Of a DNA stretch of 64,000 nt, positions 1-8,994 are shown piece after piece. The stretch is from Gracilibacillus salitolerans (lineage in GTDB: Bacteria; Bacillota; Bacilli; Bacillales; Amphibacillaceae): positions 3,410,001-3,474,000 of the forward strand of contig NZ_CP045915.1 in the NCBI RefSeq assembly GCF_009650095.1. Reading direction: 5' to 3'. A program made the translations under genes and the position numbers. The notes beneath the pieces were generated by a model. That model did not search any database. It was not told the DNA's origin and was given only the letters and a program-made list of their open reading frames with translations. Within the stretch, counting starts at the first letter, position 1. Each line of letters begins with the position of its first letter.

Positions 1-238
1 CTTGCAAATCATTTGCGGCTTCCATTGCACCTTGTTCAACCGCATTAAAATATGGAATGTTCATTACCTTTGGCACAATGGCAATTTTATATGTATTGCT
101 ATTTTGATTTTCTGTTTGTTCTGTTATTATTTCTGAAGAGTATACAACATGGTATGGCTCTTTACTCGTACCCTTCATACTGCAACCGCTTACAAATAAT
201 ATGAATAAGATAAGCATTAATACAGTCTTACTCCGCAA
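1..238 (-). CDS. Sugar ABC transporter substrate-binding lipoprotein, N-terminal part (cut by window edge)
   Basis: Only the first 79 or so codons are present; the gene runs off the left edge. The TTG start at 238 follows a GGTGGGGTG ribosome site. The protein opens with two basic residues, a hydrophobic stretch and the lipobox VSGC, so it should be a lipid-anchored surface protein. After a short linker comes KIAIVPKVMNIPYFNAVEQG, which is typical of the first strand and helix of periplasmic-binding-protein-like sugar receptors (RbsB, LsrB and RhaS types). An in-frame GTG at 247 is also possible but sits too close to the ribosome site. The ligand cannot be told from this fragment. Confidence 0.75.
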   Translation of the reverse strand, partial: MRSKTVLMLILFILFVSGCSMKGTSKEPYHVVYSSEIITEQTENQNSNTYKIAIVPKVMNIPYFNAVEQGAMEAANDLQ

Positions 239-372
239 ACCTATCACCCCACCAGTGAATCTTGACTTTATTTATGGAATTATCGAGAACTTATTCCCTT
301 ATCTCTTTTAGCCTATATAGATTTTATCATTACTCCTATTAGATTACTAGTTTGTTAGAAATGACATTTCCA

Positions 373-401
373 TTGACAAATCCCTTTATCTATATTATAT
401 T
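373..401 (+). promoter_or_regulatory. Sigma-A-type promoter of guaC
   Basis: TTGACA at 373-378 and TATATT at 396-401 are separated by exactly 17 bases. The guaC start codon lies about 60 bases downstream. No riboswitch-like fold is obvious in the short leader. Confidence 0.6.
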
Positions 402-461
402 ACCTAAGGCGAATATTTATGAACACCCATTTTAAAACGTTCGTCTTTAGGAGTGATATAA

Positions 462-1436
462 ATGGAAAATGTATTTGATTATGAAGATATTCAATTAGTT
501 CCCGCGAAATGTATCGTAAATAGCCGTAGTGAATGTGATACATCGATTCAATTCGGAAAGCACACATTCCGTATTCCGGTTGTTCCTGCTAATATGCAGA
601 CGATTATTGATGAAAATATTGCTGTTTTCTTGGCAGAACGTAATTATTTTTATGTGATGCACCGCTTTGAGCCAGAAACAAGAAAAGATTTTATTATATC
701 CATGAAGGAAAAGAACTTAATCGCTTCCATTAGTGTTGGAGTGAAGGATGAGGAATATAGTTTTATCGAAGAACTTGCGAAAGAAGAACTTGTACCGGAC
801 TATATAACCATTGATATTGCACATGGACATTCTAACGCAGTAATTGAAATGATTCAGCATATTAAAAAGCATTTACCTGACAGCTTTGTGATTGCTGGTA
901 ATGTCGGTACTCCAGAAGCTGTTCGTGAATTGGAAAATGCAGGTGCTGATGCTACGAAAGTAGGAATTGGTCCCGGAAAAGTTTGTATTACTAAGGTGAA
1001 AACAGGATTTGGTACTGGTGGATGGCAGCTTGCTGCATTAAGATGGTGCGCAAAAGCTGCAACGAAACCAATCATTGCAGATGGTGGTATTCGTACACAT
1101 GGAGATATAGCTAAATCAATCCGATTTGGAGCATCCATGGTAATGATCGGTTCTCTTTTTGCTGGTCATGAGGAATCACCAGGTACAACGGTAGAACAAG
1201 ACGGGAAACTGTATAAAGAATATTTCGGATCTGCATCTGAATATCAAAAAGGTGAAAAGAAAAATGTCGAAGGTAAAAAAATGTATGTAGCATATAAAGG
1301 AGCACTCCAAGATACATTGACAGAAATGGAGCAGGACATGCAATCCTCTATTTCATACGCTGGTGGAAAAACGTTAAATTCTATCCGTACCGTCGATTAT
1401 GTCGTAGTAAAAAACTCTATTTTTAATGGAGATTAA
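462..1436 (+). CDS. guaC: GMP reductase GuaC
   Basis: GMP reductase converts GMP to IMP with NADPH, feeding guanine nucleotides back to the purine pool. The 324-residue length and the opening [20 protein letters not shown] fit the Bacillus-type GuaC family. The IMPDH/GMPR TIM-barrel is clear: [10 protein letters not shown] near residue 41, the active-site Cys loop [11 protein letters not shown] near residue 170, and the phosphate-binding [21 protein letters not shown] near 200. No CBS domains are present, which separates it from IMP dehydrogenase. An AGGAG ribosome site precedes the ATG. It stands alone between its own promoter and terminator. The window also holds guaD, xpt and pbuX, so purine salvage is well represented. 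Confidence 0.95.
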   Translation: MENVFDYEDIQLVPAKCIVNSRSECDTSIQFGKHTFRIPVVPANMQTIIDENIAVFLAERNYFYVMHRFEPETRKDFIISMKEKNLIASISVGVKDEEYSFIEELAKEELVPDYITIDIAHGHSNAVIEMIQHIKKHLPDSFVIAGNVGTPEAVRELENAGADATKVGIGPGKVCITKVKTGFGTGGWQLAALRWCAKAATKPIIADGGIRTHGDIAKSIRFGASMVMIGSLFAGHEESPGTTVEQDGKLYKEYFGSASEYQKGEKKNVEGKKMYVAYKGALQDTLTEMEQDMQSSISYAGGKTLNSIRTVDYVVVKNSIFNGD

Positions 1437-1441
1437 TAAGC

Positions 1442-1477
1442 AAGCACACCTGTAAGCTGAGGTGTGCTTCTTTTTTG
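1442..1477 (+). terminator. Rho-independent terminator after guaC
   Basis: A 10-bp stem (1442-1451 with 1460-1469, aagcacacct / aggtgtgctt) with an 8-base loop is followed by a C and a run of six T. Confidence 0.85.
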
Positions 1478-1568
1478 TCGATATTGTGTCGTCTATTGAC
1501 AAAGTATTCTTCATTATCACGGGAAATGGTATAATGAGTCTAGTATTTTTACTAAGGAGTTGATATAA

Positions 1569-2096
1569 ATGAGGTTAAGAACAATATTGTCATTTCTACT
1601 GATCATATCATTATTTGCTGGATGTAGTAATCAAGCAGATCAACAAGAGGAAGCATTATCTGCAGAAGAATTAAAAGATCTGGTTTATCAATACAGCATC
1701 GATGAAAAAGATGCAAAATCTGCTTCCATCACTTCTACAGAATTGATCATTGCAAAAAAGGATGATAAGGAAACGAGTTTTACTTTACCAGAAAATGAAT
1801 TCTTCGTTTCGATTGCACCGTTTATAGATGAAACGCATCCCTGTACAAATCATAGTCTTACAGGATGTCAAGGAGAGTTAACAAACACTACATTTGATGT
1901 TTATATTGAGGATGATGCCGGTAATATCGTAGTAGATGAAACGGTTGAATCCTTTGATAATGGATTTATTGATTTATGGTTACCACGTGATCAAATTTTT
2001 CATGCAAAGATTGAATATGATGGAAAAGTAGCAGAATCTGAAATCTCTACTTTTGAAGATGATGGAACCTGTATTACAACCATGCAACTGATGTAA
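1569..2096 (+). CDS. cueP: CueP-like copper-binding lipoprotein
   Basis: This 175-residue protein has a lipoprotein signal with lipobox FAGC (Cys19). Its second half carries the hallmarks of the CueP family, which in Salmonella is a periplasmic copper-binding protein: FFVSIAPFIDETHPCTNHS, LTGCQGEL and the C-terminal CITTMQL. The three family cysteines are present at about positions 92, 100 and 168. In this Gram-positive the protein should be tethered outside the membrane. A TATAAT at 1530 with a weak -35 17 bases before it and an AAGGAG ribosome site precede the ATG. The csoR-copA-copZ copper operon lies 2-5 kb away on the other strand, which supports a copper role. No CsoR operator was seen before this gene. 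Confidence 0.85.
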   Translation: MRLRTILSFLLIISLFAGCSNQADQQEEALSAEELKDLVYQYSIDEKDAKSASITSTELIIAKKDDKETSFTLPENEFFVSIAPFIDETHPCTNHSLTGCQGELTNTTFDVYIEDDAGNIVVDETVESFDNGFIDLWLPRDQIFHAKIEYDGKVAESEISTFEDDGTCITTMQLM

Positions 2097-2122
2097 GTTG
2101 ATGGCCACTTTTGTAAGCTTGC

Positions 2123-2151
2123 TGGCCACTATTAGTTTAGTGGCCACTTTT
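2123..2151 (+). terminator. Terminator after cueP
   Basis: The stem tggccact (2123-2130) pairs with agtggcca (2139-2146), followed by CTTTT. A third copy of TGGCCACTTTT lies at 2102-2112 just after the stop codon. Confidence 0.6.
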
Positions 2152-2171
2152 AAAAAGAGACTTCTTTTTTA

Positions 2172-2843
2172 TTATATAACTTTCTGATTGAACTTCCTTC
2201 CGTAATATACACTGAACCCTATGATCACTGGTGTTATAACAATTGTTGGTGCGTACCATAAAAAAATACTGACAGATTCTGTATTCATTAATCTTGGTGC
2301 ACCGAAGACAATAAATGCTGTAATCGTCGAAATAGAACAGGTTAACATGCCAATTAAATGTTCGATATACCAATGTCCCTTTGTTCTTGGTTTACGCAGC
2401 CAGTAATATAGCTGACTTCCACCTACAAACAAACCGACGACAGGGAAATAACTTAACAATGGAATTTGGATATAAAATCCATATCCACTGATTTAGACGG
2501 AACTGATAATTAGGCTAAAGGAAAATGCTAGATCTCCTACATGTCGATGAATGGTTTTTCTTTTCTTAAATCGTAATACTCGAATACCATACCAAGCTGT
2601 TGCTGCACTTAATATCGCAATATAGACAAGAAACCATGAAAATGCTTGATCTCCTGAAGGATCATAATAAATCCGGTAAAAACCCATATAAAATGCTGAT
2701 AAAGCCACCATTGCCATGGAACAAGTATACACCCACCCTATTGTACGATGAATTTTTCCACCTTTACGCACGAGAATAGGTATCCAAAAGACGAGTAATG
2801 CCAAAAAGCCTGCAATAATATGTAGCAATCCGAAACAGTTCAA
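2172..2843 (-). pseudogene. DUF2306-type membrane protein broken by an in-frame TAA
   Basis: Reading leftward from 2843, a 116-residue hydrophobic protein (LLHIIAGFLALLVFWIPILVR, then several membrane spans with conserved HRTIGWVY and HRHVGDLAFSF) ends at a TAA at 2495-2493. The same reading frame continues without any shift: 12 codons later comes a 95-residue hydrophobic stretch (SYFPVVGLFVGGSQLYYW) to a stop at 2172. Joined, they give about 224 residues, the usual size for DUF2306-like four- to seven-helix membrane proteins. The simplest reading is one nonsense mutation. It sits beside a truncated epimerase, so this block looks like a decaying operon. A sequencing error is the alternative. 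Confidence 0.7.
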
Positions 2844-2846
2844 AAA

Positions 2847-3311
2847 TCATCGGTTATCCCTCTTATAATAAGATAACGTTTGCTTAATTCCTTGTCTGTA
2901 TGGGGTCCGTGGTAAAGTACCGATATACTTTTCATATTTTTCTCCACTCAATACTACAGGATCCTCTGTTAAATAAAGCATTTCCACAACTTCTTTCATA
3001 TCTTTATTAAACAATCCTAGAAATGAGATAAGCCTTTTTTTTACTGTAAATACCTTTCTCTTAAATGATTCTGTTTCTCTTGTTAGTTCAATGATTTCTT
3101 TTCCAGCTATAACATCGGTAGCAGGGATATTCCAATATTGTCCATAAGCATCCGGATTTTGCGCTAATCTAACAATCGCCTTTGCACCATCTAGTGTGTA
3201 GATATATTCGCGTTTTACCTTTTGATCTCCAATAAACATCGCAGTTTTATCCTGAATCACAGATGTAAAAAAGTAATAGATAACATCTACTCCGTTGATA
3301 AAGTTTCTCAA
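2847..3311 (-). pseudogene. C-terminal remnant of an NAD-dependent epimerase/dehydratase (SDR family)
   Basis: The 154 residues match the C-terminal half of Bacillus-type atypical SDR epimerases: VIQDKTAMFIGDQKVKREYIYTLDGAKAIVRLA, WNIPATDVIAGKEIIEL, EVVEMLYLTEDPVVLSGEKYE and GTLPRTPYRQGI. The whole N-terminal Rossmann half, with the GxxGxxG nucleotide loop and the YxxxK catalytic pair, is missing, and nothing like it lies upstream. The first 14 residues look like non-homologous junction sequence. It would be nonfunctional as an oxidoreductase. It abuts the broken DUF2306 gene and probably shared an operon with it. Confidence 0.7.
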
Positions 3312-3442
3312 ATGCTATAAACACTGTCGAAAACCGATAAATTAAAATAGTTTCATTTACCTATTAAAACTATGGAGGAAATCACTATTCAAATGGCGAA
3401 ATATACATATCTATGAGCAATATATAATGGTTTTGTAATGGT

Positions 3443-4033
3443 TTGTATAGTATTTTTTTATTACACTTGCTAATTTTAATTGAAATGGAGTTGTTCGTTA
3501 TTGAATTTATTGTCATGACACAAATTATAATATCTATAATTGCTTTTGTTGCCACCATTACTTTTTATTATAAGTATACAAAATTGAAGGACTATAAGAA
3601 GGAATCTCGTACTTCAACTGATTCTGGAATATTTGAAGATAACACACGACATAATTTCCGAATCAACCTTCATCATCAACCATGTTTAATTACCCTCACA
3701 CACCTAGAAAACTCTCAACTATCTCAAATAAAAAACAAACAATTTTATGGCTATGTGGATAATATCAGCACTAGCGGTTTAAAGTTTTTATGCAATTTTA
3801 ATTTTCCGGTAAAAGATCGCGTTATGATTAAATTAAATATTACCATCAAATCGTACTCTTTCACTTTAACGGGAGAGATTATCCGAAAAGAAGAGCATAA
3901 CCAAAATAAACAAATAGCGTATGGCGTCCACTTTAATAAAATGTCAGAAAAAGAAAGAATTCGTAGCACTAAAGTATTAAATGAAGTGATAGTGGAAAAA
4001 AAGAAAAAATCAAATATGGTTGAAATCCGTTAA
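3443..4033 (+). CDS. Membrane-anchored PilZ-domain protein
   Basis: PilZ domains bind the second messenger cyclic-di-GMP. One N-terminal membrane helix (roughly residues 25-45, IIISIIAFVATITFYY) is followed by a short charged linker and a PilZ domain. The two binding motifs are both visible: RxxxR as RHNFR near residue 70 and D/NxSxxG as DNISTSG near 105. The start is uncertain. The longest reading begins at a TTG at 3443 with no good ribosome site, and ATG codons at 3485 and 3515 are alternatives. The window also carries an HD-GYP protein, another cyclic-di-GMP component. Its output partner is not visible here. Confidence 0.8.
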   Translation: MYSIFLLHLLILIEMELFVIEFIVMTQIIISIIAFVATITFYYKYTKLKDYKKESRTSTDSGIFEDNTRHNFRINLHHQPCLITLTHLENSQLSQIKNKQFYGYVDNISTSGLKFLCNFNFPVKDRVMIKLNITIKSYSFTLTGEIIRKEEHNQNKQIAYGVHFNKMSEKERIRSTKVLNEVIVEKKKKSNMVEIR

Positions 4034-4060
4034 GACTTCTAAACTCATATAGCCTGAAAA

Positions 4061-4088
4061 GGAGTTACCGTTTTATAACGGTAACTCC
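4061..4088. terminator. Bidirectional terminator between the PilZ gene and copZ
   Basis: A perfect 12-bp stem (4061-4072 with 4077-4088, ggagttaccgtt / aacggtaactcc) with a 4-base loop. On the minus strand it is followed by TTTT, fitting the end of the copper operon. On the plus strand it can serve the PilZ gene. Confidence 0.75.
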
Positions 4089-4104
4089 TCTTTAATACTA
4101 CTAC

Positions 4105-4311
4105 TTATGCAATGTCGTATCCTTGTTCCTCTACTGCTTCATGCATTGCTTCGATCGATACGTCTGTTTCATCATAAGAAACATCTACTGTTCCTTCTTC
4201 TAAATTCACTTCCGCTTTGCTGACACCAGCTAATTCTAGTAATGCTCCCTCTACAGATGCTTTACAATGACCACATGTCATCCCTTGTACTTTTAGTATT
4301 GTTTGAGCCAT
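4105..4311 (-). CDS. copZ: Copper chaperone CopZ
   Basis: A 68-residue heavy-metal-associated (HMA) domain protein. The copper site MTCGHC is at residues 10-15 and the family helix DVSIEAMHEAVEEQGYDIA closes the protein. CopZ carries Cu(I) in the cytoplasm and hands it to the metal-binding domains of CopA. It is the last gene of the csoR-copA-copZ operon, 31 bases after copA, with an AAAGGAG ribosome site and a terminator after it. Confidence 0.93.
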   Translation of the reverse strand: MAQTILKVQGMTCGHCKASVEGALLELAGVSKAEVNLEEGTVDVSYDETDVSIEAMHEAVEEQGYDIA

Positions 4312-4342
4312 TTATACCTCTCCTTTTCATTTATATCATTTC

Positions 4343-6712
4343 TTATATTTTTACTCTCTTCAATCGAAGAGAATTTGTCACCACACTTACAGAACTAAAT
4401 GCCATTGCTGCACCAGCAATCCAAGGTGCTAATAATCCAGCAGCCGCAATCGGTATACCAGCGCTATTATAGGCAAATGCCCAGAATAGGTTTTGGCGAA
4501 TATTACGAATGGTTGCATGACTTAGTTTAATAGCTTTTGGAATCAATAGCAATTCGCCACCTAATATCGTTACATCAGCTGCTTCAATAGCCACTTCTGT
4601 ACCAGTTCCAATTGCGATTCCGATATCTGAAATGGCTAATGCAGGTGCATCATTAATACCATCACCTACCATTGCAACAGTTTTACCTTGTAACTGAACT
4701 TCTTTTACTTTTTCCGCTTTTTGTTCTGGCAATACTTCTGCAAAAACTTGATCAATACCAACTTGATTTGCAATTGCTTGAGCAGTCGTTTGATTATCAC
4801 CAGTTAGCATGATCACTTCTAAACCTTGTGCTTTTAATTGCTGGACTGCCTCAGTAGCAGAAGGTTTTATTGTATCTGCAACAGCGATTACACCATTAAG
4901 TTTTCCATCAACGGCAATTAACATGGCAGTTTTTCCCTGTTGTTCATAACTATTTAATAATTCTTCCTTTTCGCTTGTAGCAATACCGTTATCTTGAAGT
5001 AACTTCCGATTACCAACTATAAGAATTTTTCCATTCACTTTTACTATGATACCATGCCCAGGTATTGCTTCGAATGCTTCAACTTTATCTAATTGGAGTT
5101 GTTTCTCTTCAGCATACGTAACAATTGCTTCTGCTAAAGGATGTTCGGAACCCTTTTCTGCACTGGCAAGCAATTGCAAAGTATCCTCATCTCCACTAAA
5201 ATCCGTCACTTCCGGTTTTCCTTTTGTTAATGTACCTGTTTTGTCAAAGATAATTGCATCAAGCTGATGAGTCTTTTCCAGGTGCTCCCCACCTTTAAAA
5301 AGAATACCTGATTCTGCTGCTTTTCCTGTTCCAACCATGATCGAGGTCGGCGTAGCGAGTCCTAATGCACATGGACAAGCGATCACTAACACCGCTATTG
5401 TAGCTACTAACGATGTTTCTATATTTCCTGGTGATACAAGTGTAATCCAAATGAGAAAAGTGATGATCGCAATGCCTACCACTATCTGCACGAAGTAACC
5501 CGAAATAACATCAGCCAAACGTTGGATTGGTGCTTTTGAACCTTGAGCGTCCTCTACAACTTTAATAATCGATGCTAATGCAGTATCTTTCCCCACCTTG
5601 GTCGCTTCCATTGTTATCGAACCATTTTTATTCATCGTTGACCCGATAACGGTATCTTCGGTTGTTTTCTCAATCGGAATCGACTCCCCTGTTATCATTG
5701 ATTCATCTACTGCAGTCTGACCGTCAATGACTATACCATCGACAGGTATTTTTTCACCAGGTTTTACAATTAATTGCTCACCAACTTCTACTTGTTCGAT
5801 TGGAATCATTACTTCTTCGTTGTCACGAATCACTCTTGCTTCTTTTGCTTGTAAATGAAGTAATTTCGAAATCGCCATGGTGGTTTTACTTTTGGCAGCA
5901 ACTTCTAAATATTTGCCAAAAAGGATCAGTGTTATGATTACAGCACTTGTCTCAAAATATAAATGAGGCATGCTACTCATAAGCATTTCATAAACACTAT
6001 AAAAGTAAGCAGCACTAGTGCCTAAAGCAACTAATACATCCATGTTCGCTGTTTTGTTTCTTAGGTTCTTATAAGCGCCTCGGTAGAACTGCCAACCAAT
6101 AATGAATTGAACAGGTGTAGCCAATGCAAATTGGAACCATGGATTCATGAATATACCAGGTATACTTACATTAAACAAATGTACGAGCATTGTTGCGAAA
6201 AGCGGCAAAGTCAATATAACGGAAATAATTAGCTTTTGCTTCATTTTTTGAAGTTGTTTTTCTTTTTGTGAATCTTGTTCTTGATTATCAGCCTTTCGTT
6301 TTGCATCATACCCAAGTTTCTGTATACGACTAATCATATCTGCTTCTTCAACAAAAGAAGGATTGTATTCAACAGAAGCACTCTCTGTCGCCAGATTAAC
6401 CGTCGCTTTCTGAATCCCGGCTTGTTTGTTTAATACTTTTTCAATTCGATTCGAACAAGCGGCACATGTCATCCCATACACATCAAAATCGATCCGTTCT
6501 GTCTGAACCCCGTACCCTAACTTTTCGATTTTGGCTTGAACGTCCTCCACTTTTACATTTTCCGGATCAAAAGAAACACTTGCTTTTTCTGTTGTTAAAT
6601 TAACTTGTGCATCGACACCTTCCATTTTGTTCAGTACTTTTTCAATTCGATTCGAGCAGGCAGCACATGTCATTCCTGTAATGCCTAATGTTACTTTTTT
6701 GTTGTCACTCAT
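4343..6712 (-). CDS. copA: Copper-exporting P1B-type ATPase CopA
   Basis: A 789-residue Cu(I) efflux pump. Two N-terminal HMA domains each carry a CAAC metal site (Cys16/Cys19 and Cys83/Cys86). Membrane helices follow from about residue 160. The transmembrane copper motif CPC is at 446-448, the phosphorylated Asp490 lies in [11 protein letters not shown], and the GSEHPLAEA nucleotide motif and [10 protein letters not shown] hinge are intact. The TGES actuator loop is at about 341. All catalytic elements are present. It follows csoR by 15 bases with an AGGGGG-type ribosome site and precedes copZ, so expression should be copper-induced through CsoR. Confidence 0.96.
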   Translation of the reverse strand: MSDNKKVTLGITGMTCAACSNRIEKVLNKMEGVDAQVNLTTEKASVSFDPENVKVEDVQAKIEKLGYGVQTERIDFDVYGMTCAACSNRIEKVLNKQAGIQKATVNLATESASVEYNPSFVEEADMISRIQKLGYDAKRKADNQEQDSQKEKQLQKMKQKLIISVILTLPLFATMLVHLFNVSIPGIFMNPWFQFALATPVQFIIGWQFYRGAYKNLRNKTANMDVLVALGTSAAYFYSVYEMLMSSMPHLYFETSAVIITLILFGKYLEVAAKSKTTMAISKLLHLQAKEARVIRDNEEVMIPIEQVEVGEQLIVKPGEKIPVDGIVIDGQTAVDESMITGESIPIEKTTEDTVIGSTMNKNGSITMEATKVGKDTALASIIKVVEDAQGSKAPIQRLADVISGYFVQIVVGIAIITFLIWITLVSPGNIETSLVATIAVLVIACPCALGLATPTSIMVGTGKAAESGILFKGGEHLEKTHQLDAIIFDKTGTLTKGKPEVTDFSGDEDTLQLLASAEKGSEHPLAEAIVTYAEEKQLQLDKVEAFEAIPGHGIIVKVNGKILIVGNRKLLQDNGIATSEKEELLNSYEQQGKTAMLIAVDGKLNGVIAVADTIKPSATEAVQQLKAQGLEVIMLTGDNQTTAQAIANQVGIDQVFAEVLPEQKAEKVKEVQLQGKTVAMVGDGINDAPALAISDIGIAIGTGTEVAIEAADVTILGGELLLIPKAIKLSHATIRNIRQNLFWAFAYNSAGIPIAAAGLLAPWIAGAAMAFSSVSVVTNSLRLKRVKI

Positions 6713-6727
6713 TTATAAGTACCCCCT

Positions 6728-7030
6728 TTATTTGGAGAATTGTTTCATCACTTCCATCAGCTCTTCAATTGTTTCATCTCCATCCCCTGAGAGAATAGCG
6801 TCACTGACACAATGTTTGATATGTCTCTCAGTTATGGAATAACCTACTTTTTTTAGTGCAGCATTAATGGCACTTATTTGCACGAGGACATCTACACAAT
6901 AACGGTCTTCTTCAATCATTTTTTGTATACCTCGAACTTGGCCTTCTATACGTTTTAAACGATTAACAGTTGCTTGAATTTCAGCTTTCGATCGTGGTTT
7001 ACTTGGATGTTGGTGCAGGGAATCTTTCAA
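6728..7030 (-). CDS. csoR: Copper-sensing repressor CsoR
   Basis: CsoR is an all-helical repressor that leaves DNA when it binds Cu(I). I chose the TTG at 7030, 10 bases after GGA of AAAGGA, over the GTG at 7039. With this start the copper ligands fall at Cys45, His70 and Cys74 (YCVDVL and HIKHC), exactly the positions known for B. subtilis CsoR. The helix motif RIEGQVRGIQKMIEEDRYC is typical. It heads the operon with copA and copZ, and a GC-rich operator overlaps its promoter, so it should repress itself and both copper genes. Confidence 0.93.
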   Translation of the reverse strand: MKDSLHQHPSKPRSKAEIQATVNRLKRIEGQVRGIQKMIEEDRYCVDVLVQISAINAALKKVGYSITERHIKHCVSDAILSGDGDETIEELMEVMKQFSK

Positions 7031-7057
7031 AATAATCACATCCTTTCGATATCTTTA

Positions 7058-7092
7058 ATTATACTATACCCCCCTTACGTATATTAAGTCAA
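7058..7092 (-). promoter_or_regulatory. csoR promoter with candidate CsoR operator
   Basis: On the minus strand TTGACT (7092-7087) and TATAGT (7068-7063) are 18 bases apart. Between and over the -10 lies a G-run, GTAAGGGGGGTAT (about 7078-7066), resembling the G/C-rich core of CsoR operators. This is the only such run near the copper genes. Confidence 0.55.
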
Positions 7093-7228
7093 CAAATTTG
7101 TTTTGAAAATTTAGCTTATCGCCAATCCCTTATAACGAAACCCTAGTCCTACGTATACTTAGCTTAATATCTTCAAAATTTTTCTCATTGATTTCCATTA
7201 TGCTGCTCAGGCTTTACTTTTTCACAAT

Positions 7229-7258
7229 AAAAAAAGAATGTACATTATTTTGTACATC
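7229..7258 (-). terminator. Terminator after the SRAP gene
   Basis: On the minus strand GATGTACA and TGTACATT pair around AAATAA and are followed by C and seven T. The stem starts directly after the stop codon. Confidence 0.8.
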
Positions 7259-7915
7259 CTAAACAGGTTCTATTAATGTTTTATCATTATTAATCGGGTT
7301 ATTTACTTTTTTGGAAACAGGGTAGGCTTTCATCAAAGAAGAATCTAGCGGTACGAGGAGACTTTTTAAGAATGGTTTATCAACAATTGTTGAATCGATC
7401 CAGTTATCCTGATCTTTACCTTGTAAAATAACAGGCATTCGATCATGTATCGATTGCATTAGGTTGTTTGGTTTCGTTGTTAAAATCGTACATGTGACGA
7501 GCTCTTGGTCTCCCTTTTTCCACCGATCCCACAATCCTGCAAATGTAAATAAGCGACCATCGTTAATAGTAATTCGATATGGTTGCTTATCTCCCTCTTT
7601 TCGTTTCCATTCATAAAAACTATCTGCCACAATTAAACATCTTCTACGCGACAATAATCGCTTGAAGGATGGCTTTTCATCAACTGTTTCACTTCTGGCA
7701 TTAATCATCTTGTTTCCTATTTTTGGGTCTTCAGCCCAGCTTGGTACTAAGCCCCATTGAAGATATCCGCCTTTCCTCCCTTCTTCGGTTCCTACAATAG
7801 AAAGCACTTGTTGCGTAGGTGCTATATTATAACTCGGTTCAATTTCCGTTAATGCAATACCCAACTCACTTTCGAGCACCTCTATTGATGTATCTAAGGT
7901 AAACCTACCACACAT
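7259..7915 (-). CDS. SRAP/HMCES-family protein (SOS response-associated, YedK-like)
   Basis: SRAP proteins shield abasic sites in single-stranded DNA by linking them covalently to an N-terminal cysteine. The start at 7915 makes the protein begin MCGRFTLD, so Cys2 becomes the catalytic N-terminus; a GTG further out at 7945 would bury it. An AGGTGA ribosome site fits this start. Family motifs follow: SYNIAPTQ near residue 30, NARSETV near 72, the catalytic Glu in SFYEWKR near 98, and the active-site His in IHDRMPVIL near 150. Length 218 residues is normal. It is a single gene with its own terminator. No LexA box was identified upstream. Confidence 0.93.
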   Translation of the reverse strand: MCGRFTLDTSIEVLESELGIALTEIEPSYNIAPTQQVLSIVGTEEGRKGGYLQWGLVPSWAEDPKIGNKMINARSETVDEKPSFKRLLSRRRCLIVADSFYEWKRKEGDKQPYRITINDGRLFTFAGLWDRWKKGDQELVTCTILTTKPNNLMQSIHDRMPVILQGKDQDNWIDSTIVDKPFLKSLLVPLDSSLMKAYPVSKKVNNPINNDKTLIEPV

Positions 7916-8145
7916 TTTGATCACCTCTTTTGAAAAATGGGTCATTACCCCTGCACAAATTGTTTCTCAAGCATTTCCTGGGAAATACTATTAAAGTTAT
8001 TATACTATTTTTGATGGCAATTATTAATTTTTACTGTTCAGTTAGGTATTAATGCTCAAATAAGAAAATTAATGTTTAATCATACTCACAACGGTTAGAG
8101 AATAACTAGAAATGATCATACAAAGAAAGGTGCGTGTAACACTTA

Positions 8146-8952
8146 ATGAATATCAATAAAGAAATCAAAAAATTAGAAAATGTTTATTTAGAAAAACCTC
8201 AACGTGTATTTAGTATGTATTTAAACACAGATCCAGCCGATCCTGAACAACAAGGTGGCAAATGGAAGCTGCATTTGAAAAATGGTTTGAATAGCTTTGA
8301 AAATTATTTGCAGAAAGACGGAGATAGTGATGAACAGCGAAATTATTGTGCCGTAAAAGAAATGGTTGAAAAGTATATGCATGAGAATGAACAAACTTTG
8401 GCCAAAAGCGTAGTCATATTTGCAACAGGCGATCAATCGATTTGGTTTGCTGAGAAATTTCAAATGCCTGTTGAAACAGAATTTAGTTGGGAAGAAACGC
8501 CAAAATTAGATCAGATTAAAGAAATGCTTCACCAGTTCCCGGAAACAGGCATTATCCTTACACAGAAAGAATCTATCAAAATATTGGACACCGAACTCGG
8601 AAACTTAAAAGATACTAGATTGTATGAATTAGACCTTGATACTGAAGATTGGCGTGAACATACCGGACCACATCGAGCTCAGCCATCAATGGGATCTGGC
8701 GGAAAAAATACTAAACAAGAACAATATGAAGCACGTTTTGAAGCAAACCGTTTTCGTTGGTATAAAAGTATTGCTACGACTCTTGACAAATTAGCTAAAG
8801 ATAAAGGCTGGAAAAAGATTATAATAGTTGGTCATAAAGAAGAAGCGGAAGATCTGTCTGAGAATATGAATAAAGAAATAGCTAAAGTGGTTCCTAAGAA
8901 CATGTTAGAACATGAAAAAAAGAAAGTAATCAATGAGGCTGTTTTCAGCTAA
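8146..8952 (+). CDS. Bacterial eRF1-like protein (VLRF1/baeRF family)
   Basis: The 268-residue protein resembles the bacterial homologues of archaeal/eukaryotic peptide-release factor eRF1, a family thought to act in ribosome rescue. The pattern seen is an N-terminal domain with FSMYLNTDP and LAKSVVIFATGD, a middle part, and a C-terminal alpha/beta domain with EARFEANRFRWYKSIATTLDKLAKDKGWKKIIIVGHKEE. No GGQ release tripeptide is visible; GSGGKNTKQEQYEARF near residue 184 is the nearest glycine-rich loop. The family call rests on overall pattern. The gene has its own strong terminator, and an AAGGTGCG ribosome site precedes the ATG. Confidence 0.6.
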   Translation: MNINKEIKKLENVYLEKPQRVFSMYLNTDPADPEQQGGKWKLHLKNGLNSFENYLQKDGDSDEQRNYCAVKEMVEKYMHENEQTLAKSVVIFATGDQSIWFAEKFQMPVETEFSWEETPKLDQIKEMLHQFPETGIILTQKESIKILDTELGNLKDTRLYELDLDTEDWREHTGPHRAQPSMGSGGKNTKQEQYEARFEANRFRWYKSIATTLDKLAKDKGWKKIIIVGHKEEAEDLSENMNKEIAKVVPKNMLEHEKKKVINEAVFS

Positions 8953-8983
8953 AAAATCGAGCTACTATAGCTCGATTTTTTTT
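8952..8983 (+). terminator. Terminator after the eRF1-like gene
   Basis: The stem aaaaatcgagcta (8952-8964) pairs with tagctcgattttt (8968-8980), loop CTA, followed by more T. Confidence 0.9.
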
Positions 8984-8994
8984 GCTTGCAAAAC

